Below, one piece after another: positions 18,143 through 26,023 of a stretch of DNA of 64,000 bases. Positions within the stretch are counted from its first letter, which is position 1; each line of letters opens with the position of its first letter. The notes under the pieces were generated by a model. The model ran no database searches. It was not told the DNA's origin and saw nothing but the letters and a program-made list of their open reading frames with translations. Source of the DNA: Promethearchaeota archaeon (GTDB lineage Archaea > Asgardarchaeota > Lokiarchaeia > Sigyniarchaeales > SOKP01); contig JAHPZE010000011.1 in NCBI GenBank assembly GCA_019058365.1, positions 60,921 to 124,920 on the forward strand, read 5' to 3'. The position numbers and the translations under genes are program-made.

Positions 18143-18823
18143 CTATTCTGAGGATTCAAATCCATATTTTCCAATAAGAGGGACAAAACGAACTCCTGTT
18201 ATTTTGGTTGTGTCGAAATGTGTTCCATGTTTTTTAATAATATATAAAGTTTGGCTATAACTTTTAGATCCAGCGGGGATACAGAGAATACCACCATCAA
18301 TTAACTGGTCTCGCAGGGGGAGAGGGATCTTAGTTGGCGAAGCTGCGGTTACTAATATTTTATCATAAGGTGCTTCTTTAGGGAATCCTAATGTTCCATC
18401 TCCATGAATTACAGTAACTCTTTGATCATATCCGGTTTCTTTAAGACTCCTTTTAGCATTTTCTACCAATCCTTCATGGCGCTCAATTGTATATATATGA
18501 CCAGGAGTTTTCGAATTTTCCGGTGCTACTAATTCAGCACATAAAGCTGCATGGTAGCCTGAACCCGTACCAATTTCTAATACTTTATCCCCTTCTTTCA
18601 GTTCAAGATATTCACACATCATAGCATTCATATGTGGGGCACTAATTGTCTGTCCTAATCCAATAGAGAGAGGAGAATCCATATATGCGCTTGATTGCGC
18701 CTCTTTTGGCACGAATTTATGTCTTGGAACAACTAACATTGCCTTAATTACGTTTGGTTTTGTTAATATCTCTCGACTTTTTAGACTTTCAACAAGATTT
18801 TTCCTTTTTTCTTCAAAATTCAT
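18143..18823 (-). CDS. pcm: Protein-L-isoaspartate O-methyltransferase
   Basis: A 226-residue SAM-dependent repair enzyme that methylates isoaspartyl residues in damaged proteins. Signature segments are V-P-R-H-K-F-V-P, the substrate loop S-I-G-L-G-Q-T-I-S-A-P-H-M, and SAM motif I V-L-E-I-G-T-G-S-G-Y-H-A-A; the C-terminal L-P-L-R-D-Q-L-I-D-G-G matches too. Length equals the family norm. It lies 5 bp downstream of the U32 peptidase gene on the same strand, so the two are probably co-transcribed. Confidence 0.95.
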   Translation of the reverse strand: MNFEEKRKNLVESLKSREILTKPNVIKAMLVVPRHKFVPKEAQSSAYMDSPLSIGLGQTISAPHMNAMMCEYLELKEGDKVLEIGTGSGYHAALCAELVAPENSKTPGHIYTIERHEGLVENAKRSLKETGYDQRVTVIHGDGTLGFPKEAPYDKILVTAASPTKIPLPLRDQLIDGGILCIPAGSKSYSQTLYIIKKHGTHFDTTKITGVRFVPLIGKYGFESSE

Positions 18824-18828
18824 AGCAT

Positions 18829-20070
18829 TTATTGCTTCAAATGTAATATAAAAATTTTATCGTTTATTTCGACCTCTTTATTAATACGGAGATTAATTCT
18901 TACTGGGTCACTATAACGTTTTCTAACTATACTTGTAATCTTTTCTCCTTTATATATCATTTTTTTTATTGTTTCATTGGTACAAGTATTAGATCCAGTA
19001 ATAATTATTTCATCACCAATTTTTAAAGGAAACTCTAAACTTTCTAATAGAACATTAGCAGATTTACTTTTTTTATCATAAGATAATATTTTTCCTAAGT
19101 AATGTTTTTTATAACGTGAAACATTTCCTCTTTTTTCTAATTCAATTTCCTCAATAGTTGGCCTTTGGAAATAAAACCCTGTATGAAATCCTCTGTTATA
19201 CACACTTGATACTTTTTCCAGCCAAATCTTTATCTTATCGTTAGTATAGGTTTTATTAAAATAACTATCTATCGCTTCTCTATAACACTCAACTACGGTT
19301 TTTACATATAAAGGATCTTTCATCCTTCCTTCTATCTTGAAGGCATCTATTTGAGCATTAATTAATTCGGGGATATATTCTATCATGCAAAGATCTTTAG
19401 CATTTAAAAACAACTGACCATCATAAATAAATTCATTATTCTCATCATCTAATACTTTCCATTCTCTTCTGCATGGTTGAAGACAGTTTCCTCGGTTTGC
19501 AGAATATTCTTCTGAATCACCAATAGTAGCAGAAAAATAACATCGACCTGAAATTGAAGTACACATTGAACCGTGAACGAAGCATTCAATTTTAGTTTTT
19601 GAAAGGAAATGTTTTATAAGCTTGATTTGCTTTAATGATAATTCCCTAGCCAAAATTATCCTTTCTGCTCCAAGTTCTTCATAAAATTTGGCAGCTTTAA
19701 TATTGGAAACGTTTGCTTGTGTTGATATATGAAATTTCATATTATTTCTTTTTGCGATTCTGATAGCAGCAAGATCATGAGCAATAATAGCATCAATATC
19801 AGCATCCTTTGCTTCTAAAATTAGTTTTTCTAAATCTTGTAATTCTCTATCATATATTAAAATATTTGTGGTTAAATATGCTTTTATTGGCGGATTTTGG
19901 CTATGACAGAATTCAATAACCTTCCTTAAATCTTTTCTTTCAAAATTTTTAGCCTTTTGTCTCATATTATATTGCTCTACACCAAAATATATAGCATCTG
20001 CTAAACCGTTTACTATTTTTAGGGAATTCCATTCTTGAATTGGAGCAACTAATTCTGGTCGATTCTCCAT
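18829..20070 (-). CDS. U32-family peptidase / tRNA-hydroxylation (TrhP-like) protein
   Basis: A 413-residue peptidase-U32 protein. Typical features are the N-terminal E-L-V-A-P and D-A-I-Y-F-G-V strands, A-Y-L-T-T-N-I-L, and the cluster region F-V-H-G-S-M-C-T-S-I-S-G-R-C...R-G-N-C-L-Q-P-C-R, whose four cysteines probably hold an Fe-S cluster. K-I-E-G-R-M-K follows as usual. Bacterial relatives act with prephenate in tRNA hydroxyuridine synthesis, RNA hydroxylation or ubiquinone hydroxylation; older annotations say collagenase. The archaeal substrate is unknown. First gene of a likely two-gene unit with pcm. Confidence 0.85.
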   Translation of the reverse strand: MENRPELVAPIQEWNSLKIVNGLADAIYFGVEQYNMRQKAKNFERKDLRKVIEFCHSQNPPIKAYLTTNILIYDRELQDLEKLILEAKDADIDAIIAHDLAAIRIAKRNNMKFHISTQANVSNIKAAKFYEELGAERIILARELSLKQIKLIKHFLSKTKIECFVHGSMCTSISGRCYFSATIGDSEEYSANRGNCLQPCRREWKVLDDENNEFIYDGQLFLNAKDLCMIEYIPELINAQIDAFKIEGRMKDPLYVKTVVECYREAIDSYFNKTYTNDKIKIWLEKVSSVYNRGFHTGFYFQRPTIEEIELEKRGNVSRYKKHYLGKILSYDKKSKSANVLLESLEFPLKIGDEIIITGSNTCTNETIKKMIYKGEKITSIVRKRYSDPVRINLRINKEVEINDKIFILHLKQ

Positions 20071-20160
20071 ATTAAAAATTAAAGTTTTTCTTTAACATTC
20101 TATAATATACAAATATAAAATAAAGAATATGAAAATTGTCATTGCAAAAGAGGTTAAAAA

Positions 20161-20483
20161 ATGAAGTCATCAATGCCAAAGTGCAAAATAACTGTAATCA
20201 AAAGAGCATTGAATAAGGATTTAATTGAGGAATTTATCAGCGATAAATATGCAGATATCAAAGCATGTGATATTTTTAAAGATGGGCAAGAAGTAATAAT
20301 AGACCCAAATCTTGCTAAGGGTCCCATGGATTTTGTGATTGGGCTTAGGCACATATACGAAAAGATATAATTACTATTGCTGCGGGAGGTAATATCATTG
20401 GAATGAAAAAAAGATGTATTATTATTACTGGATGTGGCGATTGGTTTCGACCTGTAATTTTTAAAGTGGAAAGAATGGAATAA
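20161..20483 (+). pseudogene. TIGR04076-family gene with a -1 nt frameshift
   Basis: The first frame (20161-20370) encodes 69 residues with the TIGR04076 start: C-K-I-T-V-I-K-R-A-L-N-K-D-L-I-E-E-F and F-K-D-G-Q-E-V-I-I-D. It ends too early. The missing family C-terminus (A-A-G-G-N, T-G-C-G-D-W-F-R-P-V-I-F-K-V-E-R) continues at once in another frame from 20367 to the stop at 20481-20483. One more A in the A4 run at 20360-20363 would join the halves seamlessly (reading Y-E-K-D-I-I-T-I-A-A-G-G). This is either an assembly deletion or a recent lesion; the perfect preservation of both halves favours the former. Family function is unknown. Confidence 0.8.
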
Positions 20484-20496
20484 AATGAAATAATAA

Positions 20497-21081
20497 TCAT
20501 TTATCGTTTAATAGCCATTTTCTCAATTTAAGAGCAATAAAGTAAAAAATAATCGGAGCAGCTAACCAAATTAATTGAGGCAGTAATGTAATATTATGAC
20601 CATTAAAAATGAATAATCTAGGATTCCACCAATATTCAATATATTCCCAAGCATTACTAAAAGTGCTGGTTAGTTCAACAATCAATTCAGAAACTTGACT
20701 ATAAATAATCATTATAGCAAATTCACAAGATTTAAACCTCTCAAAAATAGGTTTCTTACACATAATTCGTATAAGTAAAACTCCTAAAAGGAACAACCCT
20801 CCATCCCATAGGCTATGAGTTATTATTATTAAAATTGTTGAAACCGGAGAAGGTAATGGAGGTGGGATTATAAATCTTGCTGGGGGAAGACTGCTAATTT
20901 CGTTTGCTATAGATAATGGAAGTTCCCAACACAGGCCTAATAAAAATCCAGTCCAAAATAAATACCAAAAATTTTTGCTTATCTTTTGAAATTTATATAA
21001 AAAATAAACGGTTAAGCAAATTAAGATACCAGCAATCCAAATAAACCAATAAAAAAGCGCCACTTTTAATATTTCTTTCAA
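20497..21081 (-). CDS. Multi-pass membrane protein, unknown
   Basis: A 194-residue protein with about five hydrophobic segments (residues near 6-28, 37-55, 80-105, 119-135 and 165-185), a proline-rich loop (I-P-P-P-L-P-S-P), and several conserved-looking polar residues inside membranes (W-D-G-G, E-L-P, S-E-L). No family recognised. It converges on the frameshifted TIGR04076 gene and is divergent from the iron-sulfur flavoprotein gene. Confidence 0.65.
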   Translation of the reverse strand: MKEILKVALFYWFIWIAGILICLTVYFLYKFQKISKNFWYLFWTGFLLGLCWELPLSIANEISSLPPARFIIPPPLPSPVSTILIIITHSLWDGGLFLLGVLLIRIMCKKPIFERFKSCEFAIMIIYSQVSELIVELTSTFSNAWEYIEYWWNPRLFIFNGHNITLLPQLIWLAAPIIFYFIALKLRKWLLNDK

Positions 21082-21166
21082 TCTTAAATAGATTATATAA
21101 AAATTAAAAGCGTTAAATGAATTATTGAAAATAAATTAATAAAATATTTTAAAAAGGGATACAAAA

Positions 21167-21733
21167 ATGAAAGTTGTATTATTTAATGGAAGTCCAAGAA
21201 AAGAGGGCAATACATATCATTGCTTAAATGTAGTGATGGATGAATTGAAAGCTGCTGGAATTGAATGTGATTATAACTGGATTGGAATGGAAAAATTACA
21301 AGGTTGTACTGCTTGCATGAAATGTACAGAAAATGATGATCAGAGGTGTGTATTGAAAGGGGATAAAATGAATGAATATATAGAAAAAATGTTAAATTCT
21401 GATGGAATCATTATTGGTTCCCCTACATATTTTTCAGATTTATCAACAAGCACAAAAGCTTTAATAGAACGTGCCGGATATGCAACTGGAGGACATTTGA
21501 AGCATAAGGTAGGTGCAGCAGTAGTCGCTGTTAGGAGAGCTGGCGCAAATCACGTATTTTCTAGCATTAATTACTTCTTCCTCATTAAACAGATGTTTGT
21601 AGTAGGATCAAGTTATTGGAATGTCGGTTTTGGAAGGCAACCGGGAGAGGTGTTAGAGGACGAAGAGGGTATTAGAACATTTGAAAATTTAGGGAAAAAT
21701 TTTGCTTATTTACTTAAAAAACTTAAATCTTAA
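21167..21733 (+). CDS. Iron-sulfur flavoprotein (NADPH-dependent FMN reductase family)
   Basis: A 188-residue flavodoxin-fold protein. It opens with the FMN phosphate loop L-F-N-G-S-P-R-K-E-G-N-T, then has the compact cysteine motif G-C-T-A-C-M-K-C-x6-C used for a [4Fe-4S] cluster in Isf proteins, and G-I-I-I-G-S-P-T-Y-F. It likely transfers electrons between ferredoxins and acceptors in the cytoplasm. A related flavoprotein lies in the hgc-like operon at 23667-24293. Physiological partner unknown. Confidence 0.88.
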   Translation: MKVVLFNGSPRKEGNTYHCLNVVMDELKAAGIECDYNWIGMEKLQGCTACMKCTENDDQRCVLKGDKMNEYIEKMLNSDGIIIGSPTYFSDLSTSTKALIERAGYATGGHLKHKVGAAVVAVRRAGANHVFSSINYFFLIKQMFVVGSSYWNVGFGRQPGEVLEDEEGIRTFENLGKNFAYLLKKLKS

Positions 21734-21801
21734 TCTTTTTTTGAAGATTTTTATCGTTATAATATGGAAAATATAGCCTTAAATTTAATAATGCTGAAAG
21801 A

Positions 21802-21969
21802 ATGCTTATTAGTAAAGCTCTGGCTTTTATGAAACGCAATAATATTAATTACTTTTACTTAAGTTTTTTATTGCCTGAAAAAGCTTATACACAAAAAGAT
21901 GTTGAAAATATTTTAAACCTGATAGAAAGAAATATCTTTCAATTAAAAGAAGTAGAAGCCTTAAAATAA
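21802..21969 (+). CDS. Small protein (55 aa), unknown
   Basis: An ATG-started 55-codon frame, 69 bp after the iron-sulfur flavoprotein and on the same strand. The peptide has a basic N-terminus, an aromatic central patch (I-N-Y-F-Y-L-S-F) and an acidic amphipathic helix (K-D-V-E-N-I-L-N-L-I-E-R). Composition is more gene-like than neighbouring noise. No family recognised. Confidence 0.4.
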   Translation: MLISKALAFMKRNNINYFYLSFLLPEKAYTQKDVENILNLIERNIFQLKEVEALK

Positions 21970-21990
21970 AAAAAAAAGGAAGAAAATTAA

Positions 21991-22596
21991 TTATTCAGGT
22001 TTTTTTCCCTTTCTCCAATAAGCAAAGTATACAATTAGTAAGATTATTGCTGCTGGAATTCCGATATATATTAAGAGCCACATAATTGTTAAGAACCATG
22101 CATATATCCAATAAGAATAAGGTTCACTACCAAAAGGAGCGTTGTAATGTCCATCAAAAGCAAGATAAATACAATAAAATATTAACATAAAGAAACCAAA
22201 ACCACCACCGCCCCCATATTCTTTTTTTCTATGGGTTTTTTTCTTCTCTCTGTCTTTGAAAAACTGTTTTTTTTCGGGAGCTAAACTACGCCACCATAAA
22301 TAACCTCCTAAACCAAAAAACAATCCTGCTGGAACACCCACAAATAAAAGTTCCCATAAAATTAGAAGGATAATAAAACCTACGACCCAATTCATCCTCC
22401 ATTCGCCAATTAAAGCAGCACCTTGTCTTCCAAGTGGGGTTGTTTCAATAAACCAAAACAAAACAAGAAGAGCTCCGATGATAGCACAAATACCGGCAAT
22501 AATTACTACTACAAGTGGTATCCGATAATCTCTCCAAATTCCTTTCCAAAATTGCTTTTCACTTAATTCATCACTATTTTCCATAAAGATTACCAA
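21991..22596 (-). CDS. Four-TM membrane protein with glycine-rich loop, unknown
   Basis: A 201-residue protein, possibly starting four codons later at the second Met. Hydrophobic segments lie near residues 27-50, 69-100, 131-150 and 165-192. The cytoplasmic loop between segments 2 and 3 is very basic (K-K-K-T-H-R-K-K) and followed by G-G-G-G-G-F-G-F. Aromatic residues cluster in the last extracellular loop. No family recognised. It is divergent from the MarR gene, and the 164-bp spacer holds the MarR half-site. Confidence 0.6.
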   Translation of the reverse strand: MVIFMENSDELSEKQFWKGIWRDYRIPLVVVIIAGICAIIGALLVLFWFIETTPLGRQGAALIGEWRMNWVVGFIILLILWELLFVGVPAGLFFGLGGYLWWRSLAPEKKQFFKDREKKKTHRKKEYGGGGGFGFFMLIFYCIYLAFDGHYNAPFGSEPYSYWIYAWFLTIMWLLIYIGIPAAIILLIVYFAYWRKGKKPE

Positions 22597-22748
22597 TTTT
22601 TTTTGTTAAAATTTTGTATAAGATATAAAGAGAAGTATTTAAAATTAACTAGCATTTATTATTGAATGGTTTTATAAACTTATTCAGAAGCACAAAAAAT
22701 ATAAGAAAAAAGAACTATTAAAATTATAAGGATATAAATTATTAAGAA

Positions 22749-22757
22749 CCTAACTAA
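22749..22757. promoter_or_regulatory. MarR half-site before the marR gene
   Basis: CCTAACTAA lies 12 bp before the TTG codon at 22761. It matches one arm of the perfect palindrome at 23319-23338 and the third copy at 23341-23349, suggesting that the regulator also controls itself. Inferred from sequence identity only. Confidence 0.45.
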
Positions 22758-22769
22758 GATTTGATAATA

Positions 22770-23237
22770 ATGGATGATAAGAATTCTTCAAAATCTTTAG
22801 ATATTTATTGTCAACCAGAAGATATTGTTGAAGTTTTTGAACTTATTAACACATTAAATAAAAAATATGAAAAAATACAACGTGAAAATATACAACAATT
22901 GGAGCTTACACCTACACAACATCTAATACTAAGAGAATTATGGAGATCTGATGGTCAACAATTTAAAAATTTAGCGGAAACATGTAATTGTTCTAGATCC
23001 ACAATTACAGGTGTAGTAGACACAATGGAGAAGAACGATTTGGTATCTCGTGACTCACATCCTAACGATAGAAGAAGCTTGCTGGTTAGACTTACAAAAA
23101 AGGGAAAGGACTTAAGAACTAAAACACCTCGATTAGAATCAATGGTAAATGGATGTTGTCCTGGAATCAATGAGGAAGAAATAAAAAAATTAGGAGAATT
23201 ACTCCAAAAACTACTGAATTCACTAACTTCTTTATGA
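22770..23237 (+). CDS. MarR-family transcriptional regulator
   Basis: A 155-residue regulator if translation begins at ATG 22770; an upstream in-frame TTG at 22761 is possible. The winged helix is clear: L-T-P-T-Q-H-L-I-L-R-E-L, F-K-N-L-A-E-T-C-N, recognition helix S-R-S-T-I-T-G-V-V-D-T-M-E, and the MarR wing signature S-H-P-N-D-R-R-S-L-L-V-R-L-T-K-K-G. A C-terminal N-G-C-C-P-G segment holds adjacent cysteines that could sense metal, metalloid or redox state. It directly precedes the Cys-rich peptide, flavoprotein and HgcA/HgcB-like genes and almost certainly binds the palindrome in that promoter. Confidence 0.88.
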   Translation: MDDKNSSKSLDIYCQPEDIVEVFELINTLNKKYEKIQRENIQQLELTPTQHLILRELWRSDGQQFKNLAETCNCSRSTITGVVDTMEKNDLVSRDSHPNDRRSLLVRLTKKGKDLRTKTPRLESMVNGCCPGINEEEIKKLGELLQKLLNSLTSL

Positions 23238-23283
23238 AATTATTAAATCTTCATTCAATTTTGATTCTTTTTTTAATATTTTT

Positions 23284-23349
23284 GTTAGGATCTTAATTAT
23301 ACGAAACAAAACTTTTATATAGTTAGGATCCTAACTATCACCTAACTAA
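23284..23349 (+). promoter_or_regulatory. Promoter and palindromic operator of the hgc-like operon
   Basis: A perfect 20-bp palindrome, ATAGTTAGGATCCTAACTAT, occupies 23319-23338. It directly overlaps the end of a TATA-box-like sequence (CTTTTATATA, 23312-23321), the standard place for an archaeal repressor site. A degraded copy, GTTAGGATCTTAATT, lies upstream at 23284-23298, and a third arm, CCTAACTAA, at 23341-23349. The arms have the 18-20 bp geometry of MarR-family operators and the gene just upstream encodes a MarR protein. Binding would block TBP/TFB or initiation until the regulator meets its signal. Confidence 0.75.
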
Positions 23350-23379
23350 TTAAAAATGTTATTGAGGTTATAATTACAA

Positions 23380-23478
23380 ATGAGAGATAAAAATGAAAAA
23401 TGTTGTTCTGAAGGATGTTGTGGTGAAGAGACTAAAAGTGTAAAAGAAGAAATTCAGTCAAAAGAAAGATGTTGTTAA
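23380..23478 (+). CDS. Cys-pair-rich peptide (32 aa)
   Basis: A 32-codon frame beginning at ATG 23380, about 40 bp downstream of the operator and first in the regulated unit. It encodes three Cys-Cys pairs: K-C-C-S-E-G-C-C-G near the start and R-C-C at the very end, with an acidic/lysine linker between. Vicinal cysteine pairs bind soft metals such as Hg(II), As(III), Cd or Zn, so a metallothionein- or chaperone-like role is plausible. Its place between a MarR operator and an HgcA/HgcB-like pair strengthens this, but no homologue is known to me. Confidence 0.55.
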   Translation: MRDKNEKCCSEGCCGEETKSVKEEIQSKERCC

Positions 23479-23666
23479 AGCGACAATACGATGTTTAAAT
23501 CAAATCTAATTTAAAAATTATAGATCAAAATTTTTATTTTTTTAAGTTTTATTTCAAAAAAAAAATACAGATTGGATAAAACTGTTAGTGATTAGAATTT
23601 GTTGAAAAAATGCAATCCAAAAATCGTTTTATACTATTTGTAAAATAATCAATTAACAAAATTAAT

Positions 23667-24293
23667 ATGGAGTTTAAAAAAATGAATGTACTGGGTATAG
23701 CAGGGACTCCTAGAAAGCAAGGGAATAGTGAAATCCTCTTAAGATATGCTTTAAAACCATTTAAAAATAATGGATGGGATATTAAAATTTTTCTTTTAAG
23801 TGCATTAACAATAAAACCTTGTAATGCCTGCGACTCATGCAAGAAAACTGGTACCTGTATTATTAATGATGATATGCAAGGGATTTACGATGCATTTCAA
23901 AGGTGTAATGCGATTATAATCTCAAGTCCTGTTTATTACCTAAATGTTAATGCTCAATTACTGTCCTTACTTGATAGATACTATGCAGTAAATAGTACAA
24001 AACCTTTAGAAGGGAAAGTAGGTGGAGCTATTGCTGTTGGTAATGGAACAAATGGAGGTCAAACATTAGCTCTTAATGCTATTTACACATGGATGCTCTC
24101 ATGTGGAATAATATGTGTTCCTGGTGTATTAAATGGGGTAAAAGCTGTAGCAGATAAGCCAGGTGATATTTTAAGCCAAAAAAACCAGTTAAAGCAAGCA
24201 GAAATTCTTGGACTTAATATTCTAAAAGTAGCAAAAGAGTTAAAATCCATCACGAGTTTTAATAAATACCCTAAATATAATAAAAAGGTGTGA
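23667..24293 (+). CDS. Iron-sulfur flavoprotein in the hgc-like operon
   Basis: A flavodoxin-fold NAD(P)H:FMN-reductase-like protein, 208 aa from 23667 or 203 aa from the second Met at 23682, which better fits the family start (M-N-V-L-G-I-A-G-T-P-R-K-Q-G-N-S, the FMN loop). C-N-A-C-D-S-C-K-K-T-G-T-C is the Isf-type cluster motif, and I-I-I-S-S-P-V-Y-Y follows. It ends with TGA overlapping the GTG start of the methyltransferase-HgcA fusion (GTGA), implying translational coupling. It could supply low-potential electrons to reduce the corrinoid, a role usually given to HgcB-type ferredoxins. Confidence 0.85.
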   Translation: MEFKKMNVLGIAGTPRKQGNSEILLRYALKPFKNNGWDIKIFLLSALTIKPCNACDSCKKTGTCIINDDMQGIYDAFQRCNAIIISSPVYYLNVNAQLLSLLDRYYAVNSTKPLEGKVGGAIAVGNGTNGGQTLALNAIYTWMLSCGIICVPGVLNGVKAVADKPGDILSQKNQLKQAEILGLNILKVAKELKSITSFNKYPKYNKKV

Positions 24294-25975
24294 TTAATAT
24301 CGCAGTAGTCTATATGCGAAAGTTGGAATTAGAACCAGAGTCATACGAATCAAATTTCACAGCTCTAACAAAAGGAGCAAATGAGGAAGTACAAGATTGG
24401 ATATTGGGACGAATTAAAGCACAAGAGAAAATTCTAGAAGTAGGCTGTGGAACAGGTATTTTCGCAGCAAAAATGGCTTTAAGAGGAAATGAGGTATTTG
24501 CAATTGATAAAAACCATAGAATGATAACTACTGCAATGAAAAATTACCCTTCTAAATCAGATCTTAAATTGTTATATCAGATAGGCACTATAGATGATCT
24601 ACCAGTTCAGGATAACTCAATAGATATTATTATTAATACATTTATGCTTTCAGAACTTAGGCCCTTTGAACAACAAATTTTTCTTAGAAATGCATGGAAA
24701 GCTTTAAAACCGAATGGTCGAATGATTATAGCAGCAGAATTTATACCTACAGGTTTCTGGAAGCTTTGGTTTAACATAAAACGTTGGTGGTATAAAAAGA
24801 AATTAAGAAGACTTAGAATAGAAAGTACATTTTTAGTGAAGTGGTTCTTTAATTATTTGGAGCCTATTGGTTTTGAAATTTCAACTATAAAAAAGTGGCG
24901 ACATGGATCAATTCAGGTAATTGAATTAAAAAAGAATGACAATTTAGATGAACCTGGGTATTATCGTCCTAAATTAAGAAAAGCTAAAGGCTTTGGTTCT
25001 CAAATGAGTATTTATCGCTGTCTATTTACTGGACAAACTGATCATATACCAATTGAACCAGGTATTTACCAATCTGGTAATCCCAATGAAAATTCTCCTA
25101 TTATTGTGACAGCTAATTATGTTTATACATATATTAAAGTGATGCGTGCTCTTAAAGGAATAGATTCTTGGGTATTATGTTTAGATTCGAGAGGAATAAA
25201 TGTTTGGTGTGCTGCACGAGGAAACAATTTTGGAAATAAGCAATTAATTGAAGCCGTTAAAACTACGGGAATAGCAAATATTACTAATAAAAAGACAATT
25301 ATTGTACCTCAACTCTCAGCAGGAGGAATCGCAACACCGCTGATAAAAGCTGAGGCCCCAGACTTTCCATTTAATGTTGTATATGGTCCTGTATGGGCTA
25401 AATTTTTACCTAAATACTTAGAAGAACGTCCCGCTCGAAAACCTGATAAAATGAAATTAGCAAAATTTACAATATCGCATCGTTTTCGAGCAGAAATTAC
25501 ACATACAACATTTTTACTTCGAAAGATTTTTCTATGGCCCAGTATCGCCATAATTTTATTATTTACAGGTCTAAGTTTTATTAATCCTGTATGGATAACA
25601 CAATTATTGATTGTGGGCGAAATTTGGCTTTGGATAATTATAGCAAATGCGCTTATTGCGATATTTTTTCCCATAACAAAATTTACGAGGAAATTTATCA
25701 ATAAAGGAATCATTTTTGGAGTTATTAATGTTTTATTGTTTGGTGGAATTTCTTGGCTTTTTCATTATTCTCTGTTATCCATTCTTCTGAGTAGTATTTT
25801 TTACTTTTGGTTAGCTTTCTTTTCGACAATGTCATTTAGTGGATATACTATGGCAACAAGTCCTAGAGAAATTCAAGATGAGTATCCTATTTTCAGTAAA
25901 ATTAATATGATTTTATTGATAATAGGTCTTGTTACCAAAATTATTGGGTTCATTTTTTTTAATATTTTAAAATAA
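24290..25975 (+). CDS. hgcA: SAM-methyltransferase fused to HgcA-like corrinoid membrane protein
   Basis: Two parts are fused. Residues 1-215 are a class I SAM methyltransferase (I-L-E-V-G-C-G-T-G-I-F at 48-58, the acidic D73, and L-P-V-Q-D-N-S-I-D-I). Residues 235-561 look like HgcA, the corrinoid protein that methylates Hg(II): E-P-G-I-Y-Q-S-G-N-P, then S-P-I-I-V-T-A-N-Y, the cap-helix motif G-I-N-V-W-C-A-A-R-G with cobalt-ligand C307, I-I-V-P-Q-L-S-A-G-G-I-A, N-V-V-Y-G-P-V and a five-segment membrane domain (about 411-558). The canonical motif NVWCAAGK is altered to NVWCAARG. The start is GTG overlapping the previous stop; ATG at 24314 is an alternative. Acting with the HgcB-like product, it would pass a methyl group from a cofactor to a metal. 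Substrate unproven. Confidence 0.85.
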   Translation: MINIAVVYMRKLELEPESYESNFTALTKGANEEVQDWILGRIKAQEKILEVGCGTGIFAAKMALRGNEVFAIDKNHRMITTAMKNYPSKSDLKLLYQIGTIDDLPVQDNSIDIIINTFMLSELRPFEQQIFLRNAWKALKPNGRMIIAAEFIPTGFWKLWFNIKRWWYKKKLRRLRIESTFLVKWFFNYLEPIGFEISTIKKWRHGSIQVIELKKNDNLDEPGYYRPKLRKAKGFGSQMSIYRCLFTGQTDHIPIEPGIYQSGNPNENSPIIVTANYVYTYIKVMRALKGIDSWVLCLDSRGINVWCAARGNNFGNKQLIEAVKTTGIANITNKKTIIVPQLSAGGIATPLIKAEAPDFPFNVVYGPVWAKFLPKYLEERPARKPDKMKLAKFTISHRFRAEITHTTFLLRKIFLWPSIAIILLFTGLSFINPVWITQLLIVGEIWLWIIIANALIAIFFPITKFTRKFINKGIIFGVINVLLFGGISWLFHYSLLSILLSSIFYFWLAFFSTMSFSGYTMATSPREIQDEYPIFSKINMILLIIGLVTKIIGFIFFNILK

Positions 25976-26023
25976 AATAGAATAAATAAAATAAACAAAA
26001 TAATATAATTAGAGATAAAAAAG

